Positions 8,412-17,776 of a DNA stretch of 64,000 nucleotides are shown piece after piece. The position numbers and the translations under genes were made by a program. Position 1 is the stretch's first letter. Each line of letters opens with the position of its first letter. The notes under the pieces were generated by a model, which was not told the origin of the DNA, did not search any database, and worked only from the letters and a program-made list of their open reading frames with translations. The stretch lies in NCBI GenBank assembly GCA_965262055.1, contig CBDHEI010000002.1, positions 248,001 to 312,000 of the forward strand. The letters run 5' to 3'. Source of the stretch: G958296245 sp965262055 (GTDB lineage Bacteria; Chloroflexota; Dehalococcoidia; Lucifugimonadales; G958296245).

Positions 8412-9365
8412 ATGAACTTTGGGTTTTCTGTTCCGATTGGCGGGGTGCTGGCTACGGGCGGCGCGCTCGCTTCGCTGGCCCGCAGGGGCGAGGAGCTGGG
8501 GTTTGGCTTTCTGAGCACCGGGGACCATCTGATAGCGCCCCGGCAGATACGCTCGCGGTACCCGTACAGCGTCAGCGGCGAGTACGGGAACGCCCTTTCG
8601 TTCCTGGACCAGCCGACGCTGCTGAGCTTCGTGGCCGCCGCCACGAGCAGTATCCGCCTCGTGACCGGCGTGCTCGTGGTGCCGTACTGTAGCCCGATTC
8701 ACACTGCCAAGGTGCTGGCGACGATCGACGTGCTCTCCGGCGGCAGGCTCACGGTGGGTTGCGGCGTCGGGTGGATGCGGGAGGAGTTCGAGATACTGGA
8801 CGTGCCCCCATTCGAGGAGCGCGGGGCTGTGACGGACGAGTATATTCGGATCTTCCGGGAGCTGTGGACTTCGGACGATCCCGAGTTTCACGGCGCATAC
8901 TGTGACATCTCCGGCGTGGTCTTTGAGCCGAAGCCGGTACAGAGGCCCCACCCGCCTATCTGGATAGGCGGGGAGAGCCGGCGTGCGCTCAAGAGGGCAG
9001 CGACTTTGGGGGACTGCTGGTTCCCCATCGGCACCAACCCTGGTCACCCGCTGGAGACGCTCCCACAGTTGCGAGAGGGGGTGGGCAGGCTGCGGCGGTA
9101 CGCCGAGGAGGCGGGTCGAGACGCGGCGTCGCTCGACGTCGCCTATGCCATGGGCTGGCCCGTCGGCGACGGGCCGGATGGCGGCGGGCGGCTGCTGACC
9201 GGGCCGATGAGCAAGATCGAATCGGACCTGGCTGAGCTGGAGGCGCTGGGCGTGCGTCATCTGTCCGTCGGTCTGACTGGCGGGACGGTGCGGGAGAGAA
9301 TCGAACAGATGGAGGCTTTCGCGGAGGAGATATTCCCGCTGGCTTCCCCGGAGCACGGAGGTTGA
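8412..9365 (+). CDS. LLM-class (luciferase-like) flavin/F420-dependent oxidoreductase
   Basis: A 317-residue TIM-barrel oxidoreductase of the bacterial luciferase superfamily. Typical elements are GFGFLSTGDHL, RLVTGVLVVPYCSPIHTAKVLATIDVLSGGRLTVGCGVGWMREEFE, FEPKPVQRPHPPIWIGG and ALKRAATLGDCWFP. The family uses FMN or F420, and the sequence alone does not decide which. The ATG at 8412 has GGAG eight bases upstream and is preferred to TTG at 8394. The next gene, an MDR dehydrogenase, begins 7 bp after its stop, so the two probably act together in an oxidative catabolic step. Confidence 0.88.
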   Translation: MNFGFSVPIGGVLATGGALASLARRGEELGFGFLSTGDHLIAPRQIRSRYPYSVSGEYGNALSFLDQPTLLSFVAAATSSIRLVTGVLVVPYCSPIHTAKVLATIDVLSGGRLTVGCGVGWMREEFEILDVPPFEERGAVTDEYIRIFRELWTSDDPEFHGAYCDISGVVFEPKPVQRPHPPIWIGGESRRALKRAATLGDCWFPIGTNPGHPLETLPQLREGVGRLRRYAEEAGRDAASLDVAYAMGWPVGDGPDGGGRLLTGPMSKIESDLAELEALGVRHLSVGLTGGTVRERIEQMEAFAEEIFPLASPEHGG

Positions 9366-9372
9366 GCCCTAG

Positions 9373-10413
9373 ATGAAGGCCGTCTACATAACGGAGCACG
9401 GAGGGTCGGAAAAGCTGACCTACGGCGACCTGCCAGACCCGCGCGTCGGGCCCAACGACGTGCTGGTCAGGGTCAGGTGCTGCGCGCTCAACCGCCTCGA
9501 TGTGTTCGTGCGCCTGGGCGTGCGTGGCACGCGGCTGGCATTGGACGAGCCCCATGTGCTGGGCTCCGACGTGGCGGGCGACGTGCTGGAGACCGGCTCG
9601 GAGGTGAGCCGGGTGCGCCCCGGGGACCGCGTCGTGGTGAACCCCAAGATTACATGCAGGGAGTGCGCCTACTGCCTGGCGGCGGAGGACGAGCTCTGCG
9701 TGTCCCCCGACATGATGGGCAGGACGACGCGGGGCGGTTACTCGGAGCTCGTATCCGTGCCGGCTGCCAACGTGGTGCCGATACCGGACACGCTGTCCTA
9801 CGAGCAGGCGGCGGCGTTGCCGACGGTATTCATGCCGGTGTGGAGCATGCTCCTACGGCGCGCCAAGCTGAGGGCGTGGGAGACGGCGCTTGTGCTGTCG
9901 GCGTCCAGCGGCGTCGGCACGGCGGCCATACAGGTGGCCAAGCGGGTCGTTGGGGCGACGGTGGTGGCCACGACGAGCACGGACGAGAAGGCGCAGATGG
10001 CGGCGGCGCTCGGCGCTGACCACGTTATCCAGTACACTTCGGAGGACGTGCGGCGCCGGTTGAAGGAACTGACGGGCGGCAGAGGGGTCGACGTGGTGGT
10101 GGACCACGTGGGCGCCGAGCCGTGGGCGGACGTGTTCCCATCGCTGGCACCCGGCGGGCGTTACGGCATATGCGGGGTCACATCGGGGTACAAGGCCGAG
10201 CTGCAGATGGGGCAGCTATTCCTGATGAACCAGACCGTCTTCGGCGTCTTCATGGGCAGGAAGGACGACCTGCGGCAGATCGTGGAGATGGCCTCGCGGG
10301 GCACGATACGCGGCGTCGTGGACAGGACGTTCAGCCTGGAGGACGCGGCCAGCGCCCACGATGCGCTGGAGGGGCGCCAGGTATTCGGGAAGGTAGTGCT
10401 GACGGTTCCGTAG
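9373..10413 (+). CDS. Zinc-type MDR alcohol dehydrogenase / quinone reductase
   Basis: A 346-residue medium-chain dehydrogenase. The structural-zinc lobe is present as four cysteines in TCRECAYCLAAEDELC (about residues 95-110). The GroES-like domain contains GSDVAGDVLETGSEV, and the NAD(P) site reads SASSGVGTAAIQVAK. The first-shell catalytic zinc ligands are not the classical set, so it may be a quinone-reductase-like enzyme that keeps the structural zinc. It lies 7 bp after the LLM oxidoreductase. The substrate is unknown. Confidence 0.85.
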   Translation: MKAVYITEHGGSEKLTYGDLPDPRVGPNDVLVRVRCCALNRLDVFVRLGVRGTRLALDEPHVLGSDVAGDVLETGSEVSRVRPGDRVVVNPKITCRECAYCLAAEDELCVSPDMMGRTTRGGYSELVSVPAANVVPIPDTLSYEQAAALPTVFMPVWSMLLRRAKLRAWETALVLSASSGVGTAAIQVAKRVVGATVVATTSTDEKAQMAAALGADHVIQYTSEDVRRRLKELTGGRGVDVVVDHVGAEPWADVFPSLAPGGRYGICGVTSGYKAELQMGQLFLMNQTVFGVFMGRKDDLRQIVEMASRGTIRGVVDRTFSLEDAASAHDALEGRQVFGKVVLTVP

Positions 10414-10476
10414 CGTAGGACAGCTGCTGGAGGCTGTTCAGAGGCGCCTGGAAGCCGTGATGAGATTGGGTCTAGC

Positions 10477-10506
10477 TTGACAGGGTTGGCTGCGCGGCAA
10501 TAGAAT
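10477..10506 (+). promoter_or_regulatory. Sigma-70-type promoter for the ABC transporter operon
   Basis: A consensus TTGACA (10477-10482), an 18-bp spacer and TAGAAT (10501-10506). Transcription would start about 105 bp before the first permease gene, leaving a moderately long leader. This is one of the best promoter matches in the window. Confidence 0.6.
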
Positions 10507-10619
10507 CCGCGTGTTTTCCGGCTGCCGTCGCGCCCCCAGTTGATGCACGGGGCCGAATACGGAGGGCGGTAGGCAGGCAACGGCGCAGGGCTCCGCCCCC
10601 GGCGAATCGAGGCAGCTAC

Positions 10620-11513
10620 ATGACCATCTCCTCGCAGGCTGCAGCCTCCGTTAGCAGGGCAGTGCTGCATGGCCTGAGGCGTGACCTAGGAGGGGTCGGG
10701 CTGCGCATCTGGGCGCTGGCGACTTTCGCGTTCCTGTACCTGCCCATCGTGATCGTAGTGATCACGACCTTCAGCTCCGAGGAGACGCTCACCTTTCCGC
10801 CGGAGGGTCTGTCGCTGCGGTGGTACGTCACCTTCTGGGACATTCTCACTGGAAACCCGCCGCCCGGCGTGCCCGGCCGCTTCTGGGAGGCGCTCATCGG
10901 CACCGTCACGGTCGCCGCGTTCGTCACGGTGATAGGGCTGTTCGCGGGGACACTGGCGGCATTTGCCCTCCACCGGTGGGTATTTCGCGGGCGGGAGCTT
11001 ATCCGCACCATGTTCCTGCTCCCGCTCCTGTTTCCTTCCCTTGTCGTGGCGATAGGGCTGCTCCTGTTCTTCAACAAGGCGGGGCTGACGGCGACTACGC
11101 CGCGCATGGTAATCGGCCACGTGGTGAGCACTCTGCCGTTCGTCACGATCCTGGTGCTGGCCAGCCTGTCCGTCTATCAGCGCGAGCTGGAGGATGCCGC
11201 GCTGAGCCTGGGGGCCAACAGGATGCAGACCTTCTGGCGCATCACGCTGCCCCTGATCCGTCCCGGGCTTCTGGCCGCGGGGATACTCGCGTTCAATAGC
11301 TCCTTCGGCAACGTCATAATGACCTTCTTCCTCACGACCGGCACGCCCCACCTGCTGCCGGTCTGGATACTGTATTACATACAGGGGGCCTCGGACCCGG
11401 GCGTGGCGGTGATCATGGTGATCCAGATCATCCTGCTCCTACCGACGCTCTACTTTGTGAACAGGCTCGTAGGGCTACAGCGTCTAACCGGAGGCCACGA
11501 TGCTGGAGCCTAG
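10620..11513 (+). CDS. ABC transporter permease, PotC-like
   Basis: A 297-residue inner-membrane permease of the spermidine/putrescine type. A first membrane helix (ALATFAFLYLPIVIVVITTF) is followed by four or five more. The cytoplasmic EAA loop that contacts the ATPase reads LEDAALSLGANRMQTFWRITLPLIRPG. The gene overlaps the second permease by 14 bp and follows a strong promoter. In canonical pot operons PotB usually precedes PotC; here the PotC-like subunit comes first. The substrate is a guess from the family. Confidence 0.85.
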   Translation: MTISSQAAASVSRAVLHGLRRDLGGVGLRIWALATFAFLYLPIVIVVITTFSSEETLTFPPEGLSLRWYVTFWDILTGNPPPGVPGRFWEALIGTVTVAAFVTVIGLFAGTLAAFALHRWVFRGRELIRTMFLLPLLFPSLVVAIGLLLFFNKAGLTATTPRMVIGHVVSTLPFVTILVLASLSVYQRELEDAALSLGANRMQTFWRITLPLIRPGLLAAGILAFNSSFGNVIMTFFLTTGTPHLLPVWILYYIQGASDPGVAVIMVIQIILLLPTLYFVNRLVGLQRLTGGHDAGA

Positions 11514-12396
11514 CACCGGCAGGCGGCTGCGGTCGTCCGCAATCGCAGGGCTGGTCGTGCTGCGGCCGTACCTCTTCCTGACCCCCGGCCTTCTGATACT
11601 CGGTGGCCTGCTGGGCGCCGTGCTGATTCTGCTCCGCTACAGCTTCAACGGCTACGAGTCGGACGGGGGAATGTACGACGGGTGGATGCTGGAGAGCTAC
11701 CGCCGTTTCTTCACGGACCCCTACTACTACAAGGTGATACTCAACACGCTGCGCATCGCCGGCATCACGACGCTGGTCACCTTGCTGATGGCCTTCCCCG
11801 TGGCCTACTACTGGTCCATCACCAAGTACAAGGCCCTGGTGCTGATACTGATCGTCGGAAGCCTCTTCATGGACGTGCTGCTGAGGACGTACGGCTGGAT
11901 CGTCATCCTTGCCAGCCGTGGGTTTATCAACCAGATCCTGAAGGGGCTGGGTATCATCGACAAGCCGTTGAAGCTACTGTTCACCGATACGTCCGTGATA
12001 GCCGAGCTGTCCACCGAGGTCATGGTGTTTGCGATCCTGCCCATGGCCGCCGTGCTGCTGCGCATGGACCCGACTCTCAAGGATGCGGCGGCCAGCCTAG
12101 GGGCGAGCAAGCTCCAGACATTCATTCGGATAACGCTGCCTCAGATCATTCCGGGGATATTCGGCGCCACCGTCCTGGTGTTCGCACTATGCGTGAGCGC
12201 CTACATCGCGCCGCTGCTGTTGGGCGGCGGCCAGGTTACGATGATCGCGATGGAGATAGACTCGGAGATCGGTGTGCTGCTCAACTGGCCCCTCGGGGCG
12301 GTCGAGAGCATCGTGGTGGTTCTGCTCGTGCTGTCCCTTCTGTACATATGGCGGAAGGGGCTGAACAGATTGCAGCCGGGTGGGACTAGGGGCTGA
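11500..12396 (+). CDS. ABC transporter permease, PotB-like
   Basis: A 298-residue permease with about six membrane helices and the EAA motif LKDAAASLGASKLQTFIRITLPQIIPG. It carries the larger N-terminal periplasmic segment typical of PotB (YSFNGYESDGGMYDGWMLESYRRFF). It overlaps the upstream permease by 14 bp, so translation is coupled. With the neighbouring ATPase it completes an importer core. Confidence 0.85.
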   Translation: MLEPSTGRRLRSSAIAGLVVLRPYLFLTPGLLILGGLLGAVLILLRYSFNGYESDGGMYDGWMLESYRRFFTDPYYYKVILNTLRIAGITTLVTLLMAFPVAYYWSITKYKALVLILIVGSLFMDVLLRTYGWIVILASRGFINQILKGLGIIDKPLKLLFTDTSVIAELSTEVMVFAILPMAAVLLRMDPTLKDAAASLGASKLQTFIRITLPQIIPGIFGATVLVFALCVSAYIAPLLLGGGQVTMIAMEIDSEIGVLLNWPLGAVESIVVVLLVLSLLYIWRKGLNRLQPGGTRG

Positions 12397-12447
12397 CCAA
12401 TGCGCCTGGGCGCACTGCGCGCCGGTGCGGGGAGGAGTCTGTAGCTG

Positions 12448-13551
12448 GTGAATAACGGCGACGCGGTTGTCGAGATAAAGGACATCGTCAAGAGTTACGG
12501 AAGAGTGACGGCGGTGGACGGCTTTTCGCTGACCGTCGGCCGGGGCGAGTTCGTCAGCCTCCTGGGGCCAAGCGGGTGCGGGAAGACTACGTTGCTGCGG
12601 CTTATCGCCGGCCTGCTCAGGGCCGACAGCGGGGAGGTCGTCATAGACGGCCAGGACATGTCGGACGTGCCTCCGAACAAGCGGGACATAGGGCTGGTGT
12701 TCCAGAACTACGCCCTGTTCCCACACATGAACGTCTACGAAAACCTGGCGTTCGGGCTTCGCATGCGGAAGGTTGGCAAGTCGGAGATCAGGGAACGGGT
12801 GACGAGGGCCCTGGAGCTGATAGGGCTCCCGGAGGTGGAAGACCGGATGCCGCAGCAGATGAGCGGCGGCCAGCAGCAGCGAGTGGCGTTGGCCCGCGCG
12901 CTGGTGATCGAGCCGCGCCTGCTGCTCCTGGACGAGCCCCTGAGCAACCTGGACGCGAAGCTCCGGGAGGGGATGCGGTTCGAGATACTCCGTATCCAGC
13001 GCCAGTTGGGTATCACGAGCATCTACGTGACCCACGACCAGGAGGAGGCGCTTACCCTCTCCGACCGGGTGGTCGTGATGAACGAGGGCCACGTGATGCA
13101 GATCGGAGCGCCGACGGACATTTACGAGAGGCCGGAGAACCTGTTCGTCGCCAGCTTCATCGGGAAAGTCAACTCCTACAACTGCAGGGTAGTCGAGGGC
13201 GCGGATGCCGAGGGCACCGCCACAGTGGGCCTGGACGGGGTAGGCAGGCTGCAGGTGCAGGCCCCCCGGGCGATGTCGGAGGGGGAGTCGGTGACGGTCG
13301 CGGTCAGGCCCGAACGCATCCGGCTGACACACAGGGGACATGAAGAGCCCGGCCCGCAGTCGTCGGATAACCGCTTCAACGCTGTTATCGACGCCGTGTT
13401 GTACTCGGGGTCGATGACCGTGTATCTGCTAAAGTTGGGCTTGGACAAGGAGCTCACGGTCGAGGAGAAGAACAGCACCGGCCCGTCGGACTTCAGGGTC
13501 GGGGAGAACGTCGACGTCCAGCTTCTCACGGAGAACCTCCTCGTCTTTTGA
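12448..13551 (+). CDS. ABC transporter ATP-binding protein, PotA-like
   Basis: A 367-residue ATPase. Walker A is GPSGCGKTT (about residue 36), the Q-loop is GLVFQNYALFPHM, the signature is MSGGQQQRVALARAL, Walker B is LLLLDEPLSNLD and the switch His is in VTHDQEEAL. A C-terminal TOBE-type domain (about 240-367) matches the PotA/CysA group. The GTG start is at 12448. No periplasmic substrate-binding protein is encoded nearby, so this subunit set relies on a binding protein elsewhere in the genome. Confidence 0.92.
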   Translation: MNNGDAVVEIKDIVKSYGRVTAVDGFSLTVGRGEFVSLLGPSGCGKTTLLRLIAGLLRADSGEVVIDGQDMSDVPPNKRDIGLVFQNYALFPHMNVYENLAFGLRMRKVGKSEIRERVTRALELIGLPEVEDRMPQQMSGGQQQRVALARALVIEPRLLLLDEPLSNLDAKLREGMRFEILRIQRQLGITSIYVTHDQEEALTLSDRVVVMNEGHVMQIGAPTDIYERPENLFVASFIGKVNSYNCRVVEGADAEGTATVGLDGVGRLQVQAPRAMSEGESVTVAVRPERIRLTHRGHEEPGPQSSDNRFNAVIDAVLYSGSMTVYLLKLGLDKELTVEEKNSTGPSDFRVGENVDVQLLTENLLVF

Positions 13552-13811
13552 CCCTGGAGTATCGGTCAGAGGTCTTCGAGCAGGACGGGCAGTACGTCGC
13601 GATCTGTCCGGAGTTGAATGTGTCGAGTTTCGACGATACGCCGGAGTCTGCTGAGGCGTCGCTCCAAGAGGCTCTCACAGCTTTCTTGGAGGGCTGTGAG
13701 GCGCTCGGCACGTTGGACGAAGTTCTTGAGGAGTCCGGCTTTACTAAGACCGACGGCACATGGCGCCTGCGCGAGCGCAACGGCTCTGAGAGAGTCGTCG
13801 TACTGCCTTGA
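13548..13811 (+). CDS. HicB-family antitoxin-like protein, orphan
   Basis: An 87-residue protein with the HicB partial-RNase-H fold pattern: YRSEVFEQDGQYVAICPELNVSSFDDTPESAEASLQEAL. The TTG start overlaps the stop of the ABC ATPase (TTGA), giving translational coupling. There is no HicA toxin (about 60 residues with a conserved His) on either side. It may be a solitary regulatory HicB or a remnant. Normally HicB binds HicA and represses its own promoter. Confidence 0.7.
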   Translation: MTLEYRSEVFEQDGQYVAICPELNVSSFDDTPESAEASLQEALTAFLEGCEALGTLDEVLEESGFTKTDGTWRLRERNGSERVVVLP

Positions 13812-13872
13812 GCAGTCCTCAACGTAGGCTACACTTGTCAATCATTGAGTGTTGGCCCGTCCATAATTCCGG

Positions 13873-14400
13873 ATGAAGTACGTAATAGGGCTTGTCGTTA
13901 TGGTGCTTGGGGTCGTGGCGGGGCTCGAGTTTCCCGACATCGACCAGAGCATCGGTCTGGTCCTGCACAGGTCTATACTCACCCACGGGCCGCTGGTCCC
14001 TCTGGTCGTCTTCGCAGCCGCGTCGGGCGACCATTCGCTTCCAGTCCGCTGGCTTGGGATTGGCGTATGCCTGGGGGTGGCCGTGCACCTCGGCTTCGAC
14101 CTGTTTCCCGAGGGGTGGTCCGGGTATGCCCTGATCAGCGTACCCGGCTACGGCCGCACCCCGATGGTCTTCTCATGGGCATGGATAGCTCTCAGCATGA
14201 CGGCGTGCGTCTACATGGCTGCCAGGCTGGCCCGCAATCGCGGGGAGGCGGTGTTGCTGGTGGCTGCGCTGGCCGGGACATTCTGGTGGGCCACCCTTGG
14301 CGAACAGGCCCGGTGGGGTCCCGCGATCGCTGTCACCGTCGCGGCCTTGGTCGCGCTGATAGTCGCCGGCAGGCAGGCCAAGTCCTCCGGCGACGCTTAG
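13873..14400 (+). CDS. YdjM-like (DUF457) membrane-bound metal-dependent hydrolase
   Basis: A 175-residue integral membrane protein. Between its hydrophobic segments it carries the metal-site pattern of the YdjM/DUF457 group: FPDIDQS (14-21 region), HRSILTHGPL and HLGFDLFP. Four or five helices are predicted, and the C-terminus is cytoplasmic and basic. E. coli YdjM is a LexA-regulated inner-membrane protein of unclear substrate. The ATG is at 13873. The gene stands alone between the orphan HicB and a convergent PLP enzyme. Confidence 0.6.
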   Translation: MKYVIGLVVMVLGVVAGLEFPDIDQSIGLVLHRSILTHGPLVPLVVFAAASGDHSLPVRWLGIGVCLGVAVHLGFDLFPEGWSGYALISVPGYGRTPMVFSWAWIALSMTACVYMAARLARNRGEAVLLVAALAGTFWWATLGEQARWGPAIAVTVAALVALIVAGRQAKSSGDA

Positions 14401-14429
14401 GGTACAGGTGCGGCGCGGAGCGGGGGCGG

Positions 14430-15527
14430 CTACTGGGCGCAGCCGCGTCCTGGGATGTCCCAGACTTCCTCGACCACGCCGTCGCGGACGGCGATGTACT
14501 GGTCCCAGCGGTTCACCAGCATGTCCTGGTAGTACGGCAGCAGGATCAGCTTGTCGCCTATGCTCAGGCTGTCGCCGTCGTCAACTCGCAAGACGGTGTG
14601 TTCGTCCAGCAGCGTTTCGACCGTGACGCCTGGCCTCCCCTCTACGGCCGGCGGGTCTCCCGCCGGTATCGTCATGGCCCGGGAGCCGACGTCTGCGAGG
14701 GCCACGCCGGGGTTTGGGGTGCTGACCACGGTGCATAGCACCTTGTTGGCTACCTGGAACTCCTCCATGAAGCTGTACCGGGTGCACATGAGGGCGTAGG
14801 TGCCCCCCTCGACCTCGGTCACTCCGGGTATGCGCGCCGCGGCGTCATACGAGAACGTCTCTCCGGTAGACACGACCTCCACGGGGATGCCCGCCTGCTC
14901 CACGGCGGCTGCGGCGTCCAGGCAAATCTGGATGTAGTCCCGCGCGATGATGGCGCGCGCCTCGCGGTCCTTCTCCTCCGAGCTCTGGTGGCTCATGACG
15001 CCCTTGAACTCGATGCCGGGCAGCTCGTTCGCGAGCTTTGCGAGGGCGACGGCCTGCTCCGGGCTGCGGGCGCCCGCGCGACCCATTGCGGTGTTTATCT
15101 CGACGAGTACGCCTATGGAGACGCCGTGCTCCGAGGCTATCTCGGAGAGGTCGTGAAGGTTGCCGGCGTTGTCCGCGCAGACCTTCACCTCGGCTCGGCG
15201 CGTCAGGGCGCAGAGGCGGGCGATCTTGTCGCGGCGGGCGACCTGGTTGGCGACGAGCACGTCGGTTACGCCGCCCTCGACCATCACCTCGGCCTCCGAG
15301 ACCTTAGCGGTGCAGACGCCGCCCACCGTGCCGCCGGCGTCGATCTGCATGCGCGCCAGCCTAGGGCTCTTGATGTTCTTGGTGTGCTGGCGCATCTTGC
15401 ACACCGTGTCGCGGTACGTTTCGGCCACCACGCCGTAGTTATTCTCTACGGCGTCCAGGTCGATGAGCAGGCACGGCGTGTCTAAGTCATAGACCGGCGT
15501 GCCTGGCAGGGGACGGTATGCGTCCAT
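14430..15527 (-). CDS. D-threonine aldolase / DSD1-like PLP enzyme
   Basis: A 365-residue fold-type III PLP enzyme (alanine-racemase-like barrel) of the D-threonine aldolase/D-serine dehydratase group. The N-terminus has YDLDTPCLLIDLDAVENN. The expected H-x-K-x-x-K cofactor segment is present as RQHTKNIKSP, where the first Lys should form the Schiff base. C-terminal metal-site elements such as DEHTVLRV and LPYYQDML are seen. The ATG is preceded by GAGGGCAAGTA. It lies just downstream of three sialidase-like genes on the same strand and may be in one operon with them. Confidence 0.8.
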   Translation of the reverse strand: MDAYRPLPGTPVYDLDTPCLLIDLDAVENNYGVVAETYRDTVCKMRQHTKNIKSPRLARMQIDAGGTVGGVCTAKVSEAEVMVEGGVTDVLVANQVARRDKIARLCALTRRAEVKVCADNAGNLHDLSEIASEHGVSIGVLVEINTAMGRAGARSPEQAVALAKLANELPGIEFKGVMSHQSSEEKDREARAIIARDYIQICLDAAAAVEQAGIPVEVVSTGETFSYDAAARIPGVTEVEGGTYALMCTRYSFMEEFQVANKVLCTVVSTPNPGVALADVGSRAMTIPAGDPPAVEGRPGVTVETLLDEHTVLRVDDGDSLSIGDKLILLPYYQDMLVNRWDQYIAVRDGVVEEVWDIPGRGCAQ

Positions 15528-15549
15528 TACTTGCCCTCAGTGGGGGCGA

Positions 15550-16587
15550 TCAGACCCACTCTTCTTCCTTGATGGAGACCTGGAGGGCTCCCTGGAAGCC
15601 GGTGGTGATCCAGAGCTCGCCGGGCCGGCGCTCGAATATGTACGGGTAGGAGAGGCCGGTCTCCTCCTTGGCCAGCACGACGGGGTCGGTCCAGGAATTG
15701 CCGTCGTCCTCGGAGAAGGCGATGGACAGCTCCTCGCGGTGCCAGCTCCCGGGGACGTTTGAGTAGGCGCCCGCGCGCCTCTGGTAGCTCGTGCTGCCCT
15801 CAGGGTAGAGGCGGTTCCAGACAAGCACCATGCGACCGCTGGCCAGCCTGAGGATGTACCCGGGGGCGCTGCTGGCGTCGATGTCCGTCGGCTGGATTAT
15901 CCGCCACGAGAGGCCCTCGTCCATCGAGTAAGCCTCCCAGAAGTAGTCCCAATTGGTGCGTATGAGCATCCAGACGCGGCGGTCGTTCAGCTCGATCACG
16001 ATGGACTCCATGGCGCCGTCGTGGTGGCCGTGGCCGCCAAGGTCGATGACGTTGCTCTTGGTCCAGGACTTGCCGTTGTCACCGGAGGTGAAGACCGGCT
16101 GCACGTTGCGGTCGGGATCGTACCAGAGGTCCTGGATGGGCGCGACTATGGGGCCGTTGCGGCTCATCTGGATCATGTTGATCATGGCGCCACAGTAGCC
16201 CTCCAGGACGCGGTGGCGGTCCTGCCAGGTCTGCCCCTCGTCGAGGCTGCGGACGCTCCAGACGTCAAGGCGGACATCGTCCGCAGCCCTGCCGGCTGCG
16301 TCGATCCAGCCCCGCGACGAGGACCTGAAGGTGCTCATGTCGGCGAAGAGCATGACGATCACGCCGTCCTCTGTCTTGATCATGGGGCCGGAGCCGGGGA
16401 CTCCTGGCTTGCGGCCCGTGTAGACCGGCCCGCCGTCCTCCCAGGTCTTGCCGTCGTCGCTGCTGTACAGGGTGGTGTTGTTCTGGACGGTGAACAGGCG
16501 GCCGTCGCTCAACTCTATGAAGCGGCCGCCATAGGGCATGTCCAAGTCCGTGCACCGCGGGTCTGTCCATCTCTGGTTTGGAGACAT
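15550..16587 (-). CDS. Sialidase-like (BNR/Asp-box) protein, copy 1
   Basis: A 345-residue six-bladed propeller-type protein with repeated Asp boxes: SSDDGKTWED, SLDEGQTWQD, SGDNGKSWTK, SMDEGLSWRI and SEDDGNSWTD. It belongs to the neuraminidase/BNR superfamily, but the classical Arg-triad context cannot be confirmed by eye, so sialidase activity is only inferred. There is no signal peptide. The ATG follows GGAGG with 8-nt spacing. It is the third and last of three tandem paralogues; the block TGHGHHDGAMES-type and ASGRMVLVWNRLYPEG are shared by all three. Confidence 0.8.
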   Translation of the reverse strand: MSPNQRWTDPRCTDLDMPYGGRFIELSDGRLFTVQNNTTLYSSDDGKTWEDGGPVYTGRKPGVPGSGPMIKTEDGVIVMLFADMSTFRSSSRGWIDAAGRAADDVRLDVWSVRSLDEGQTWQDRHRVLEGYCGAMINMIQMSRNGPIVAPIQDLWYDPDRNVQPVFTSGDNGKSWTKSNVIDLGGHGHHDGAMESIVIELNDRRVWMLIRTNWDYFWEAYSMDEGLSWRIIQPTDIDASSAPGYILRLASGRMVLVWNRLYPEGSTSYQRRAGAYSNVPGSWHREELSIAFSEDDGNSWTDPVVLAKEETGLSYPYIFERRPGELWITTGFQGALQVSIKEEEWV

Positions 16588-16624
16588 CTTCGATTCCTCC
16601 GTCTGACCTAGTTGCTTGCCCGCA

Positions 16625-17719
16625 CTACGATACGGGGGCGAAGTCGCTCTCTTGCATGCTGATTCGAAGGTGGCCCTGGAAGCCTGTGGTTATCCACATC
16701 TCCCCGGGCCGGCGCTCGAATATCTTGGGGTAGGATATGCCGCCCATGAACATCTCCCTGCCGTCGGGCAGCGTCATCACGCCCGGGTGGCGCGGGTTGC
16801 GGGCGAAGACCACGGGCTCGGACCAGCTCTGCCCCTCGTCCTCCGAGAAGGCGATGGACAGCTCGTCGCGGTGGTTGCTTGCCGCCGCCTGTGTTGCAGG
16901 GCCGGAGCGCCGGACGGCCATCGTCTCGCCTTCTGGATAGAGCCTGTTCCACACCAGGGCCAGCCGCCCGCTGGAGAGGCGGGCCAGGTAGGCTGGGGTG
17001 TTGCTAGCTTCGATGTCGGAGGGCCGGAACTCCAGCCACGAGCGCCCCTTGTCCTCGGAGTAGGCCTCCCAGAACCGGTCCAGCGTGGTGCGTATGAGCA
17101 TCATCAGGCGGCCGTCCTTGAGCTCGGCAAGCGTCGCCTCGAAGGCGCCGTCGTGGTGTCCGTGCCCGCCGAGGTCGATGGTGTTGCTGTTGCTCCAGCT
17201 CGCGCCGTCGTCCGTGGAGACGTAGGTGGAGGTGGCGTGGCGGCCCGGGTCGTACAGGAGCCGCTGCACCGGCGCCACGACCTCGCCGGTGCAGGTCTGG
17301 ATTATCGTGATGATAGCGCCGCAGTAGCCCTGCATGACCATTTGCAGGTCGGTCCAGGTCTTGCCTTCGTCCAGGCTCCGAATTGACCAGACGTCGCCCT
17401 TCACGTTGTCGGCAGGCTTTCCGGTGGCGTCGTCCCATCCGAAGGAGAAGGTGCTGCGGTCGACAAACATGAGAATGATGACCCCGTTGCTGGTCCTGAT
17501 CAGCATGCCGCCCTCGAGCATACTCGACTTGAGCGCGCTGGTTATCGGCGTGGGGTCAGACCAGGTCTTCCCGTCGTCGCTGCTGGTAAGGGCGCCGGTC
17601 GGCTCGACGATCAGGAGGCTGCCGTCGCTCAACTCGACGAAAGGCCCTACCACGCCCAGGGGCATGTCGAGCTCGGTGGCCTTCGGATGAATCCAGCGGC
17701 CCTTCCTTGTCATGGCCAT
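16625..17719 (-). CDS. Sialidase-like (BNR/Asp-box) protein, copy 2
   Basis: A 364-residue paralogue of the two flanking genes, with Asp boxes SSDDGKTWSD, SLDEGKTWTD, STDDGASWSN, SEDKGRSWLE and SEDEGQSWSE. The hallmark segments LGGHGHHDGAFEA and LSSGRLALVWNRLYPEG match its neighbours. The MAMTRKGR start at 17719 has GGAG seven bases upstream. It is cytoplasmic by prediction, with no leader. It lies 37 bp before the next copy, indicating one transcript. Confidence 0.8.
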   Translation of the reverse strand: MAMTRKGRWIHPKATELDMPLGVVGPFVELSDGSLLIVEPTGALTSSDDGKTWSDPTPITSALKSSMLEGGMLIRTSNGVIILMFVDRSTFSFGWDDATGKPADNVKGDVWSIRSLDEGKTWTDLQMVMQGYCGAIITIIQTCTGEVVAPVQRLLYDPGRHATSTYVSTDDGASWSNSNTIDLGGHGHHDGAFEATLAELKDGRLMMLIRTTLDRFWEAYSEDKGRSWLEFRPSDIEASNTPAYLARLSSGRLALVWNRLYPEGETMAVRRSGPATQAAASNHRDELSIAFSEDEGQSWSEPVVFARNPRHPGVMTLPDGREMFMGGISYPKIFERRPGEMWITTGFQGHLRISMQESDFAPVS

Positions 17720-17776
17720 AGATCAACTCCCGTTCCGGCGCGCCTTGGCGCCTCTCCGCTATGGGGCGGGCAGAGC

